From: Pseudomonadota bacterium
GTDB taxonomy: Bacteria; SZUA-182; DTGQ01
DNA: 55,546 nucleotides
Assembly: GCA_030625085.1 (NCBI GenBank)
Contig: DAOURK010000012.1
Coordinates: 1-55,546, forward strand
Direction of reading: 5' to 3'
In this document: positions 46,989 to 55,546 of the stretch, one piece after another
Position numbering within the stretch: the first letter of the stretch is position 1
Layout: each line of letters starts with the position of its first letter
Notes under the pieces: generated by a model
What the model was told of the DNA's origin: nothing
The model's input: only the letters and a program-made list of their open reading frames with translations
Database searches by the model: none
Position numbers and translations under genes: made by a program

Positions 46989-47609
46989 TTAAAAATCCCT
47001 TATGAAGATTTCTAAGTCCTGGTACAAATTTTTTTTCTTCGCAATCTGAATAAGTTTATTAACCAATCGAAACTTCAATTGATGGATAGCATTAAGCTTC
47101 AACTTCATAATTCTGCTAATTTCCTCGGAACTTAATTCCTCTTCAAAAAGCAATTTAAAAAAAAGTTGATGCCTAGGGTTAAGTTCTTTTTTTAGTTTCT
47201 CAATAATACTCCGCAGTTGTTTTATCTCCAAATTATTAAATCCCGCATCGTAAGAAGAAGTTTCAGGGACATCTTCGATATTTATAAAAGGTTTCCTCTC
47301 TCGAAGAAAATCTACTGTATTGTGAAAACAAATTTCTCGTAAATAGGCAGTAAAAGATTTTTCATTTGTTCCCCGAAAATTTTGCAGCCGGCGACAATCA
47401 TTTTCCAACAAAGACGCAAAGATACGATTATAAACCTCCTCCCATTCATCTGAATGAAACTGGAAATTATATCTTTTCAAAGTCTTTATAATATAACTAT
47501 ATATAAGTTTACTATATTTGGCAACAAACTCATCCCAAGCCTGTTCATCTCTATCAATACAGGTCTGAAGAAATTTGCAAAAATTTTCTTCTTGAGGGTA
47601 ACTATTCAT
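46989..47609 (-). CDS. RNA polymerase sigma factor, ECF-like
   Basis: A 206-aa protein with a region 2 (DEQAWDEFVAKYSKLIYSYI, YLREICFHNTVDFLRERK) and a region 4 helix-turn-helix (LSSEEISRIMKLKLNAIHQLKFRLVNKLI), and no region 1.1 or 3. This is the minimal sigma-2/sigma-4 layout of ECF-type factors. It heads the minus-strand series with the anti-sigma, CHAT, lipoprotein, barrel and surface genes, and probably directs their expression. The target promoter motif cannot be deduced here. Confidence 0.88.
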   Translation of the reverse strand: MNSYPQEENFCKFLQTCIDRDEQAWDEFVAKYSKLIYSYIIKTLKRYNFQFHSDEWEEVYNRIFASLLENDCRRLQNFRGTNEKSFTAYLREICFHNTVDFLRERKPFINIEDVPETSSYDAGFNNLEIKQLRSIIEKLKKELNPRHQLFFKLLFEEELSSEEISRIMKLKLNAIHQLKFRLVNKLIQIAKKKNLYQDLEIFIRDF

Positions 47610-48013
47610 TTAGTGCATCCTATTGTTAGTTTTTATACTGATAAAAGACACCTCTTAATCATAAATTTTATACATGATACATGCTTAAATAATATTAATA
47701 ATTCACTGCTTATTCATCTACCCCATTACATTTCTCTAAACTTTATATTCTTTTTTGTACTCTTAATTATACCATTATATCGTAATAATAGTAAGGGAAA
47801 ATCAAAAGTGTAAATTTTTATCACAAACCCTGATTGACCCTACATCAAATCAGGATCACAATGTAATCTAAATATTACAATTCATTCGGATATAAATTAA
47901 AAACAAACACAGAATAAATGACAGGGAAAAATTTGATGAAATAAGAAAAAAAATAAAAATGAATACCAATAGGTTGCCAAAAGTCTTGATAGTGGTCAAA
48001 AAGGCAAATATAA

Positions 48014-48086
48014 TACGCCCGGAAGGATTTGAACCTTCGGCCTCAGCGTCCGGAGCGCTGCGCTCTATCCCCTGAGCTACGGGCGC
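48014..48086 (-). tRNA. tRNA-Arg (anticodon CCG)
   Basis: The 73-nt minus-strand RNA folds as a cloverleaf: acceptor GCGCCCG/CGGGCGT (one G-U), D-arm AGCTC...GAGC, anticodon stem CAGCG/CGCTG with loop CTCCGGA and anticodon CCG (codon CGG), T-arm with GGTTCAAATC. CCA is not encoded. The rest of the gap 47610-48341 is AT-rich with no gene seen. Alignment by hand; ends reliable to about 1 nt. Confidence 0.93.
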
Positions 48087-48341
48087 ATAACAAACTAATG
48101 ATAATAAAGCTACCCGAAAAAGTCAACCAGACGCTCCTTTATTCTCAGCTTACAGATTTAAAAAGCTCGCGGTAAGGGCTGTAGCAATTATGCATAAAAA
48201 AAATTTCTCCTTATATTTATTTGTAGTACCGATATAATATAAGATTTCTTCTTGCATTTTGAGCAATGGTATAATAAAATTTTAATTTTTTAGTAAGCTG
48301 AAACTTAATAGGAAATGAAATAGTGAGATAAAGAAAAATTT

Positions 48342-49100
48342 ATGAAAAAAGGTATTTATATACTCCCTAATTTATTTACATTAGGAAACATGCTTTGCGG
48401 ATTTTATTCAATTATATCAACCATTGAAGGCCGCTTTCACCATGCGGCTATAGCTATATTTATAGCAGCCCTGGCTGATGGACTGGATGGGAAAGTCGCC
48501 CGGCTTACCGGAACATGCAGCCGGTTTGGGGTAGAATTTGATTCCCTGGCTGATTTACTCTCTTTCGGCATAGCTCCAGCTCTTCTCATTTATATTTGGG
48601 CTCTTCGCCCATATCAAAGAATTGGCTGGCTAGCCGCCTTTTTATTCGTTATTTGTGGAGCTTTACGCCTGGCTCGATTTAATGTTCAAGTGTATACCTC
48701 TGAAAATAAATATTTTACCGGCCTACCCATCCCGGCAGCGGCGGCTACTATTGCTTCCTTTGTTTTGCTGCACCAATTTCTTTTTAAGGGAGAAGGCAAT
48801 AAGCCGGTTTTTATTGCCGCCCTGGCTTATGTTTTGGCCTTTTTGATGGTTAGTAATATTAAATACCGAAGTTTTAAACATTGGAAACTCCGAGAGCGAA
48901 AACCCTTTTATTTTTTGGTATTAATTGCTTTACTCCTTCTGGTTATTTTAGCCCAACCCCAAATCATGGTCTTTATTTTAATATGCGGTTATGTACTTTC
49001 CGGTATAGGAGAAAAACTATTTATACATAAGCCCAAACCCTTTACAGCCAAAAAAAATTACCGCCCCGGATTCCCCTTTCATAAAAGAAGAAAAGAATGA
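48342..49100 (+). CDS. pssA: CDP-diacylglycerol-serine O-phosphatidyltransferase
   Basis: A 252-aa integral membrane enzyme with the CDP-alcohol phosphotransferase motif [12 protein letters not shown]...[14 protein letters not shown], matching D(x2)DG(x2)AR(x8)G(x3)D(x3)D. It makes phosphatidylserine, the precursor of phosphatidylethanolamine. About six to eight hydrophobic segments and a basic C-terminal tail. It starts the leucine cluster; its stop overlaps the leuA ATG (ATGA). Confidence 0.95.
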   Translation: MKKGIYILPNLFTLGNMLCGFYSIISTIEGRFHHAAIAIFIAALADGLDGKVARLTGTCSRFGVEFDSLADLLSFGIAPALLIYIWALRPYQRIGWLAAFLFVICGALRLARFNVQVYTSENKYFTGLPIPAAAATIASFVLLHQFLFKGEGNKPVFIAALAYVLAFLMVSNIKYRSFKHWKLRERKPFYFLVLIALLLLVILAQPQIMVFILICGYVLSGIGEKLFIHKPKPFTAKKNYRPGFPFHKRRKE

Positions 49101-50626
49101 GTCAGGTCATCATATTTGACACCACCTTACGGGATGGTGAACAGTCCCCCGGAGCCAGCCTGAACAAAGATGAAAAATTGATTATTGCGGAACAATTGGC
49201 CAGGCTCCAAGTCGATGTGATCGAAGCCGGATTCCCCATAGCTTCGGAAGGAGATTTTCAGGCAGTTAAGGAAATCGCTCAAAAAATATCCGGCCCTATT
49301 ATAGCCGGATTAGCACGAGCTACGACCAAAGATATTGACAGAGCGTGGGAAGCAGTTAAATATGCTCAAAAACCCCGCATCCATACTTTTATTGCCACTT
49401 CGGATATTCACCTAAAATATAAACTTAAAAAAAGCCGGGAGCAGGTCCTGCAACAGGCCGCAGAAGCAGTACAATACGCTAAAAAATATACCCCCGATGT
49501 GGAATTTTCTGCAGAGGACGCTTTTCGATCAGACCGTGATTATTTATGCCAAGTAGTTACCGAAGCCATTGAAAAAGGAGCAACAACCATTAATATTCCC
49601 GATACAGTAGGCTATGCCATCCCTTCAGAGGTGAGGGCATTAATTGATTACCTTTTTGATAAAGTTCCGAACATCACAGATGCCCGTATCAGTGTTCATT
49701 GCCACAACGATCTTGGATTAGCTGTAGCCAATTCTCTGGCTGCCATACAAAGCGGTGTAAGGCAAATTGAATGCACTATTAACGGCCTGGGTGAAAGGGC
49801 CGGCAATGCAGCCTTAGAAGAAGTTGTTATGTCTCTAATAACGAGAAAAGATTTGTTTAAAATCGACACTAAGATACAAACTCAAAAAATCATGAAAACC
49901 AGCCGTATGGTCAGTCACCTGACCGGTTTGGTTGTTCAACGCAACAAAGCCATAGTAGGAGAAAATGCCTTTGCCCATGAAGCAGGAATTCATCAGGATG
50001 GATTTTTAAAGGAAAAAACTACCTATGAGATAATGACCCCCGAAACCATCGGGCTCAAAGAAAGTAAGCTTGTTTTAGGCAAACATTCCGGCAGACATGC
50101 CTTCTCGGATAGACTCAAGGACATAGGGTATAGCCTCGATGCGGAAGAATTAGAGAAGGCTTTTACTAAATTCAAGGACTTGGCTGATAAGAAAAAAGAA
50201 ATATTCGATGAAGACCTTCAATTGATTATTGAAGAAGGTATACATCAAATTCCTGAAGAATATACACTGGATTACATTCAGATCAGCAGTGGAGATAAAA
50301 CAATCCCAACCTCAACAGTGGGACTTCGACGAGTTGACGGCCAAATGTTTTTGGATGCCTCATATGGAGATGGTCCTGTTGATGCCACGTATAAATGCAT
50401 TGATCAAATTACCGGCATTTCGGGAAAATTGCTCAGTTATTCGATTCAATCCGCTACCGGCGGTAAAGATGCCTTAGGGAGTGTTTACATCCAAGTTAAG
50501 TTTGATGGTCAAATTATTACCGGGCGAAGTTCTTCTCCGGATATTATGATTGCCAGCGCAAATGCTTACTTAAATGCTATTAATAAGGTAATTTATGTAA
50601 ATCAAAAAAAAAATAAAAAGGACTAA
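49097..50626 (+). CDS. leuA: 2-isopropylmalate synthase
   Basis: A 509-aa enzyme condensing acetyl-CoA and 2-oxoisovalerate, the first step of leucine synthesis. [19 protein letters not shown], the metal HCHNDLGLA and [14 protein letters not shown], and [11 protein letters not shown] are all present in the catalytic domain. The C-terminal ~120 residues form the LeuA dimer domain that mediates feedback inhibition by leucine. Starts within the end of pssA by ATGA overlap; leuC follows after 6 bp. Confidence 0.98.
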   Translation: MSQVIIFDTTLRDGEQSPGASLNKDEKLIIAEQLARLQVDVIEAGFPIASEGDFQAVKEIAQKISGPIIAGLARATTKDIDRAWEAVKYAQKPRIHTFIATSDIHLKYKLKKSREQVLQQAAEAVQYAKKYTPDVEFSAEDAFRSDRDYLCQVVTEAIEKGATTINIPDTVGYAIPSEVRALIDYLFDKVPNITDARISVHCHNDLGLAVANSLAAIQSGVRQIECTINGLGERAGNAALEEVVMSLITRKDLFKIDTKIQTQKIMKTSRMVSHLTGLVVQRNKAIVGENAFAHEAGIHQDGFLKEKTTYEIMTPETIGLKESKLVLGKHSGRHAFSDRLKDIGYSLDAEELEKAFTKFKDLADKKKEIFDEDLQLIIEEGIHQIPEEYTLDYIQISSGDKTIPTSTVGLRRVDGQMFLDASYGDGPVDATYKCIDQITGISGKLLSYSIQSATGGKDALGSVYIQVKFDGQIITGRSSSPDIMIASANAYLNAINKVIYVNQKKNKKD

Positions 50627-50632
50627 ATTATT

Positions 50633-51901
50633 ATGCCCATGACCATTACTGAAAAAATTTTAGCTGCTCATATTGAAAAAGATACAGTTTCTCCGGGTGA
50701 ATTTATTGAGGCTCGCGTTGATATAGCATTGGGGAATGATGTCACCGCGCCAATTGCTATTCGAGAATTTGAAACCTTTGGGGCCAAAAAGGTGTTTAAT
50801 CGAGATCGGCTGATTTTAGTGCCCGACCATTACGCTCCAAATAAAGACATTAAATCTGCCGAACAATGTAAAATTATGCGGGATTTTGCCCGCAAGCATA
50901 AAATTACCAATTACTTTGAAATCGGCTCTATGGGAGTGGAGCACGCTCTTTTACCTGAACAAGGATTAACTCTACCTGGCGATTTAATTATAGGAGCCGA
51001 TTCTCACACCTGTACCTATGGAGCCCTGGGAGCCTTTTCTACAGGCGTGGGCAGTACTGATTTAGCGGCAGTGATGATTACCGGTAAAATCTGGTTTCGG
51101 GTGCCTGAATCAATAAAGATTTGTTTTGAAGGCCCTTTAAATCGCTGGGTAAGCGGAAAGGACCTTATCCTTTATACTATCGGCCAAATCAAAGTAGATG
51201 GAGCGCGTTATATGGCTATGGAGTTTAGCGGCACTACCATTGATGCTCTGGATATAGACAGCCGATTCAGTATGTGTAATATGGCTATTGAGGCCGGGGC
51301 TAAAAATGGGATTATTGCTCCTGACGAAATCACGCTTCAGTATGTGAAACAAAGGGCCAGCCGTAACTACACCATTTATAAAAGCGACCCTAAGGCACAT
51401 TATCAGCAAATTCATCAATTCAAGACCAAAAATATTCAACCTCAAGTTGCACTGCCGCCTTTACCCGAAAACAGTAAACCAGTTGATGAAGTTGGGGATA
51501 TCCCCATTGATCAGGTAGTTATCGGCTCTTGCACTAATGGGAGAATATCGGACCTTCGTCAAGCTGCCGAGATTTTAAAAGGGAACAAGGCTCATAGTCA
51601 TATACGTTTGATCGTTATCCCTGCCACGCAAAGCATATATAAACAGGCCATGGAAGAAGGACTACTGAGCATTTTTCTGGAAGCCGGTGCAGCCATTAGC
51701 ACGCCCACTTGTGGCCCCTGCCTGGGAGGATATATGGGAGTTCTGGCCGCAGGAGAGAAGGCTTTAGCCACTACGAATCGTAATTTTATAGGCAGAATGG
51801 GGCATTTAGAAAGTGAGGTTTATCTTTCTAATCCTGCGGTGGCGGCGGCTTCAGCCATAACAGGTAAAATTAGCCACCCCAAGGAAATTATTTCAAATTA
51901 G
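50633..51901 (+). CDS. leuC: 3-isopropylmalate dehydratase large subunit
   Basis: A 422-aa aconitase-family subunit of the shorter archaeal/deltaproteobacterial type. Cysteines for the 4Fe-4S cluster occur in VIGSCTNGR and CGPCLGGYMG; GADSHTCTYGALGAFSTGVGSTDLAAVM is diagnostic. It isomerises isopropylmalate together with LeuD. Unusually for such operons it is separated from leuD by 355 bp. Start could be M1 or M3 (ATG 50633 or 50639). Confidence 0.96.
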   Translation: MPMTITEKILAAHIEKDTVSPGEFIEARVDIALGNDVTAPIAIREFETFGAKKVFNRDRLILVPDHYAPNKDIKSAEQCKIMRDFARKHKITNYFEIGSMGVEHALLPEQGLTLPGDLIIGADSHTCTYGALGAFSTGVGSTDLAAVMITGKIWFRVPESIKICFEGPLNRWVSGKDLILYTIGQIKVDGARYMAMEFSGTTIDALDIDSRFSMCNMAIEAGAKNGIIAPDEITLQYVKQRASRNYTIYKSDPKAHYQQIHQFKTKNIQPQVALPPLPENSKPVDEVGDIPIDQVVIGSCTNGRISDLRQAAEILKGNKAHSHIRLIVIPATQSIYKQAMEEGLLSIFLEAGAAISTPTCGPCLGGYMGVLAAGEKALATTNRNFIGRMGHLESEVYLSNPAVAAASAITGKISHPKEIISN

Positions 51902-52008
51902 GCAAGATTAACAGAATTTTCTTTTACACTCTCAAAAAAATGGCTATGAAGCTGCGAAGGCAAAATAATAATTCCTGGTCATCCTGGAAAAGCAATAAAT
52001 TAAAGAAG

Positions 52009-52119
52009 ATATATAGATTTTAAAAAAAATAATTTCATAACCGATATTCAGACAAAAGTGGCGGGGGGCTTTAGCCCTGCAAAAATGAAAAACCAAAATC
52101 CTGCGCGACCGCATGAAAT
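52009..52119 (-). repeat. Dispersed palindromic element, family A, copy 3 (inverted)
   Basis: Read on the minus strand it gives GCAGGGCTAAAGCCCCCCGC followed by CACTTTTGTCTGAATATCGG and an AT-rich tail, i.e. copy 1 in inverse orientation with a further stretch TAAATTTCATGCGG upstream. The element sits in the 355-bp leuC-leuD gap (51902-52256), which has no gene. Confidence 0.75.
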
Positions 52120-52179
52120 TTAATACCTAAAAATCTATAGTATATGGAAAATTGCTTTGTGAATGATTCCCCGGCAAAT

Positions 52180-52207
52180 ATCCCTTGCCCTGATCAGTGC
52201 AAGGGAT
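52180..52207 (+). promoter_or_regulatory. Perfect inverted repeat in the leuD leader
   Basis: Arms ATCCCTTGC (52180-52188) and GCAAGGGAT (52199-52207) with a 10-nt loop containing TGATCA, 50 bp before leuD. There is no T-run after it, so it is more like an operator or processing hairpin than a terminator. An AAGGAGG site follows at about 52218-52224. Confidence 0.5.
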
Positions 52208-52256
52208 GTAATATATAAAGGAGGTTAAAAAATATTTTTATGGGAAATAACAAATT

Positions 52257-52766
52257 ATGAAAAAAATAGTTGGTAAGGCTTGGAAATATAAAAATAATAT
52301 TAATACTGATGAGATTATTCCAGCCAAATATCTAAATACTTCCGATCCCAAAGAATTAGCCCAACATTGTATGGGGGGGGTAGATGAAACCTTTATTCAA
52401 AAAATCAGCCCCGGTGACATAATTATAGCCGGGCAAAATTTTGGCTGTGGGTCTTCCCGGGAACATGCACCCTGGGCGATTAAGGAAGCAGGGATATCCT
52501 GTGTTATAGCCAAAACCTTTGCTCGGATCTTTTTTAGAAATGCCATTAATATTGGCTTGCCAATCATAGAATCCCAAGAGGCATCCAAGGGAATCCAAGA
52601 AAAAGACGTTGTAGAAGTGGACCTGGATGCAGGCAAAATTGTAAATCATACACAAAAAAAAGAATATCGTATTATTGCTTATCCAAAATTCATGCAAACA
52701 TTAATCACTGCCGGTGGGCTACTGAATTATATCCACTCCAAAGGTGCAGAAAAAAATAAATGCTGA
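52257..52766 (+). CDS. leuD: 3-isopropylmalate dehydratase small subunit
   Basis: A 169-aa swivel subunit: INTDEIIPAKYL, the GQNFGCGSSREHAPWAIK block and IGLPI are diagnostic. It forms the dehydratase with LeuC. It is preceded by an unusually good AAGGAGG at 33-39 bp upstream plus a nearer weak site. The stop overlaps the beginning of the annotated leuB frame. Confidence 0.97.
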   Translation: MKKIVGKAWKYKNNINTDEIIPAKYLNTSDPKELAQHCMGGVDETFIQKISPGDIIIAGQNFGCGSSREHAPWAIKEAGISCVIAKTFARIFFRNAINIGLPIIESQEASKGIQEKDVVEVDLDAGKIVNHTQKKEYRIIAYPKFMQTLITAGGLLNYIHSKGAEKNKC

Positions 52767-52809
52767 AGAGGAAAAGGCAAAAATTGACAAAAGAAAGGTA
52801 GTAGAGAAT

Positions 52810-53886
52810 ATGGCTCGCAAAAAAATCGCTGTTATCCCGGGAGATGGAATAGGCCCGGAAATCATTCAAGAAGGATTAAAAGTTCTTGACGCAGTCAGCA
52901 AACTAACTGATTTTTCTTATGAAAAAATAGACTATGACTTCAGTGGAAATAGGTATTTACGTACCGGAGAACTTATCTCCGATTCAGCAATATCCGAATT
53001 GCGGCAGATGGATGCCATCTATCTGGGCGCTGTAGGACATCCGGAGGTTAAAACAGGTATTTTGGAAAAGGGCGTTTTGCTGCGTCTTCGCTTTGAATTA
53101 GATCAATATATAAATTTACGACCTATCAAATTATATCCTGGTGTTTGGACTCCCCTAAAGGATAAAGGCCCGGAACATATAGACTTTACAGTTATCCGGG
53201 AAAACACCGAAGGTTTGTATGTTGGAATCGGCGGGTTCTTCAAAAAAGGAACTCCCGATGAAGTAGCTACCCAGGAAATGATCAATACTCGAAAAGGGGT
53301 GGAACGTTGTATACGTTATGCTTTTGAATATACACAAAAAAGAAGTAGAGAGAACAAGTTGACTCTATGCGACAAATCGAATGTTCTTACTTATGCTCAC
53401 GATTTATGGCAGCGAGCGTTTCAGGAAGTGGGCACAGAGTATCCGGATATTAAAAAAGACCATGCTCATGTAGACGCTATGTGCATGTGGATGGTAAAAA
53501 ATCCTGAATGGTTTGATGTGGTTGTTGTTTGTAATATGTTCGGAGATATTATTACCGATCTGGGGGCTATGATTCAGGGAGGCATGGGAATAGCCGCTTC
53601 CGGAAATATTAATCCTAAAGGGGTGTCCATGTTTGAACCTATTCATGGATCAGCGCCCAAATATACCGGAAAAAATGTAATTAATCCCCTGGCCACCATT
53701 TCAGCCGCGCAGATGATGTTGGAATATCTGGAAGAAAAAAGAGCTTCAGAATTGGTGGAACAAGCCATTGTTGAAGTCCTTTCCAGCGGCAGGTTAAAGG
53801 ATTTATCAGCTCATAGCGGAGTTAGCACTTCTGAGGCAGGAGATATGATTGTGGACTCCATCAACCAAGCCGCCTCAAAATCTTAA
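52810..53886 (+). CDS. leuB: 3-isopropylmalate dehydrogenase
   Basis: A 358-aa NAD-dependent beta-hydroxyacid decarboxylating dehydrogenase. [16 protein letters not shown], the [16 protein letters not shown] and [12 protein letters not shown] blocks and the metal-site [17 protein letters not shown] mark it. The reading frame extends upstream to 52744 but [11 protein letters not shown] at 52810 is the natural start, with AAAGG upstream. The related isocitrate and tartrate dehydrogenases are alternatives, but context makes LeuB very likely. Confidence 0.93.
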   Translation: MARKKIAVIPGDGIGPEIIQEGLKVLDAVSKLTDFSYEKIDYDFSGNRYLRTGELISDSAISELRQMDAIYLGAVGHPEVKTGILEKGVLLRLRFELDQYINLRPIKLYPGVWTPLKDKGPEHIDFTVIRENTEGLYVGIGGFFKKGTPDEVATQEMINTRKGVERCIRYAFEYTQKRSRENKLTLCDKSNVLTYAHDLWQRAFQEVGTEYPDIKKDHAHVDAMCMWMVKNPEWFDVVVVCNMFGDIITDLGAMIQGGMGIAASGNINPKGVSMFEPIHGSAPKYTGKNVINPLATISAAQMMLEYLEEKRASELVEQAIVEVLSSGRLKDLSAHSGVSTSEAGDMIVDSINQAASKS

Positions 53887-53897
53887 AAGGATAAACC

Positions 53898-54953
53898 ATG
53901 AAAAAAAAGGGGAAATATATAGTAGCTGTAGTCGGGGCTACTGGGGCCGTGGGCAAAGAGATGATCTCTGTTTTAGAAGAGCGGTGCTTTCCAGTCAAGC
54001 AACTGATCCCCCTGGCTTCCTCTCGTACCGCCGGAAATACCATCACTTTCAATGATAAAAGTATTGTGGTCAAGGAACTTAAGGATGACTCTTTTGAGGG
54101 AGTTGATCTGGCCCTCTTTTCCGCTGGTGGGTCAATTAGTCTTGAATACGCACCAAAGGCCGTTAAAGCAGGAACGGTGGTCATCGACAACAGCAGTGCT
54201 TTTCGTATGGATGACGAGGTCCCTCTGGTAGTTCCGGAAGTAAACCCTGAGGCTATTTTCACGCATAAAGGAATCATCGCCAATCCTAATTGTTCCACCA
54301 TTCAAATGGTGGTAGTCTTAAAACCAATTCATGATCAAGCTAAAATCAAACGCGTTGTGGTAAGTACTTATCAAGCTGTTTCAGGAACAGGAAAAGAAGC
54401 TATGGAAGAATTATTTCAACAGACGCAAATGATCCTAAATTTTCAAAAAGACGAGATTAAACCGAAGGTATATCCCCATGTTATTGCTTTTAATTGTTTA
54501 CCTCATATAGATGTTTTTTTGGAAAATGATTACACCAAAGAAGAAATGAAAATGGTTAAGGAAACAAAAAAAATTATGGACGACCCTTCGATCAGGCTAA
54601 CGGCTACAACAGTGAGGGTACCCGTCTTTATAGGCCATTCAGAGGCTGTGAATGTTGAGACTGAAACAAAACTTACTGCTGATAAATGCCGCCAACTGCT
54701 GAAAAAAGCTCCTGGAGTGGTAGTGATAGATGATCCGGCTAACAATAAATACCCCTTAGCCACTGAAATTGTCGGCAAAGACCCAACCTTCGTTGGTCGT
54801 ATCCGAGAAGATGAATCAATTGATTGTGGACTGAATCTATGGATAGTTGCCGACAATCTTCGCAAAGGTGCGGCCCTTAATGCAGTTCAGATTGCCGAAA
54901 TCTTGGTTGGACATAAAGTGATGAAAGCTGTCATAGATGTTGAATATAAGTAA
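53898..54953 (+). CDS. asd: Aspartate-semialdehyde dehydrogenase
   Basis: A 351-aa enzyme for the second step of the aspartate pathway. YIVAVVGATGAVGKEMI binds NADP; the catalytic cysteine is in ANPNCSTIQMV, and SGTGKEAMEEL and GHSEAVNVETE follow as in the family. Slightly longer than the usual 330-340 aa. Starts 12 bp after leuB, suggesting a single operon. It converges on a partial ORF. Confidence 0.97.
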   Translation: MKKKGKYIVAVVGATGAVGKEMISVLEERCFPVKQLIPLASSRTAGNTITFNDKSIVVKELKDDSFEGVDLALFSAGGSISLEYAPKAVKAGTVVIDNSSAFRMDDEVPLVVPEVNPEAIFTHKGIIANPNCSTIQMVVVLKPIHDQAKIKRVVVSTYQAVSGTGKEAMEELFQQTQMILNFQKDEIKPKVYPHVIAFNCLPHIDVFLENDYTKEEMKMVKETKKIMDDPSIRLTATTVRVPVFIGHSEAVNVETETKLTADKCRQLLKKAPGVVVIDDPANNKYPLATEIVGKDPTFVGRIREDESIDCGLNLWIVADNLRKGAALNAVQIAEILVGHKVMKAVIDVEYK

Positions 54954-54959
54954 GCAGGA

Positions 54960-55546
54960 TTAAGCAGTTTTCAACTCATCTCTCAAAAATAAGTAGTGCT
55001 CTCTGCCCAGAGTAGTATAATATTCATCCATGACTCGATGGCTTATTCTGTCTATATTAATAGTATCCCTCTGAAAATAATCGTTTTGAATAGACAAAAA
55101 ATCTACTAATTTTTTTAAGTCTCTTTGTAATTCTTTGCTGTTACTATATCCTAATTTATTTCCCTTCGGAAATAAGGGAGCATTTCTTGCCAGATTATAT
55201 CCATTATCATATAGATAGCCTAAATGTTTTCTCATGAGGTTTTTGGCTTTCTCGAATAAAGGGGCTCTACCCTTACCCAGTATTACCCCACTAACAATTT
55301 CTCCATTCGGATTTTTCACATCCCTTATTTGTAATCTGATAAGGTCTTTCTCGTCCACACCAGGGCATAAAAATACAAAACGTAATGCATTAGCCAATAC
55401 ATTACCATCAGAAATTCCCGATACAATGTACTTTAAAAGGATAAATTTTTTATCAACGTAATTATCAGCAACGTAATATACAATTCCAGTCAAAAAAACA
55501 TAAATGAGAGATAAATTCAGCATCGAAACCCATTTTTCATCAAAGA
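54960..55546 (-). CDS. Partial ORF, tyrosine-recombinase-like fold, N-terminus beyond window
   Basis: The minus-strand frame remains open to the window edge (residues FDEKWVS precede the first Met at 55523), so it continues beyond. The part NALRFVFLCPGVDEKDLIRLQIRDV followed by VILGKGRAPLFEKAKN resembles the core of site-specific tyrosine recombinases (GLRxxELlxLrxxDv...GKgrkxR), but the first catalytic arginine is replaced and no catalytic Tyr is seen at the end. Could be a degenerate integrase or an unrelated protein. It converges on asd with 6 bp between stops. Confidence 0.35.
   Translation of the reverse strand, partial: FDEKWVSMLNLSLIYVFLTGIVYYVADNYVDKKFILLKYIVSGISDGNVLANALRFVFLCPGVDEKDLIRLQIRDVKNPNGEIVSGVILGKGRAPLFEKAKNLMRKHLGYLYDNGYNLARNAPLFPKGNKLGYSNSKELQRDLKKLVDFLSIQNDYFQRDTINIDRISHRVMDEYYTTLGREHYLFLRDELKTA

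Noticed and set aside
48900-49100. T-box or leucine leader upstream of leuA
   Set aside because: leuA starts inside the end of pssA by ATGA overlap, leaving no room for a leader.

Overview
The window looks like a chromosomal segment of an anaerobic-type diderm bacterium of fairly low G+C. Diderm signs are an outer-membrane beta-barrel protein, a lipoprotein with an export signal, CsgG-like domains and surface repeat domains. It has menaquinone-type quinone genes, a RodA/PBP2/MreBCD elongasome and a pssA-leuA-leuC-leuD-leuB-asd cluster. The cluster orders (cinA-thpR-recA-recX; pssA-leuACDB-asd) resemble those of Deltaproteobacteria-like lineages and some candidate phyla. I cannot assign a phylum from sequence reading alone.

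Layout. 1-6.9 kb is an accessory, AT-rich cell-surface polysaccharide region: a group II intron reverse-transcriptase remnant joined to a truncated membrane glycosyltransferase, then glf, a GT2 glycosyltransferase, an 8-bp tandem repeat, a 500-aa protein of uncertain function that may be mobile, and a second large membrane glycosyltransferase. 6.9-14 kb carries membrane proteases (CPBP, site-2 protease), a ComEA-like protein and a signalling island: an HD-GYP response regulator, a histidine kinase ending in a PilZ domain, and a receiver-ATPase protein lacking the phospho-acceptor histidine. 14-23 kb holds a Fic protein with a striking palindromic promoter region, then tmRNA, smpB, a nitrilase-family amidase, truB, nadX, recX, recA, thpR and cinA, all on the minus strand. 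23.6-29.1 kb is mreB-mreC-mreD-mrdA-rodA. 29.7-34.1 kb is an HD nucleotidase followed by the UbiD/UbiE/UbiX/UbiA set of quinone genes. 34.2-37.4 kb has a PilZ-PilT fusion ATPase and a B12-type radical SAM protein.

37.5-47.6 kb is the most unusual part: a minus-strand series reading sigma factor, zinc-finger anti-sigma factor, a membrane-anchored CHAT (caspase-like) protease with a CsgG/FlgT-like periplasmic part, a lipoprotein with TPR, Ig-like and CsgG/FlgT-like domains, a PorV/FadL-like beta-barrel and a large repeat-rich secreted protein. It reads as an envelope signalling or surface-assembly system in which a CHAT protease is co-encoded with its own sigma/anti-sigma pair. 48-55 kb has tRNA-Arg(CCG), then pssA, leucine biosynthesis and asd, and ends in a partial recombinase-like ORF.

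Two families of dispersed palindromic elements (family A around 7.7, 23.4, 29.5, 35.7 and 52.1 kb; family B around 19.3 and 21.9 kb) sit in intergenic gaps, one of them splitting leuC from leuD.
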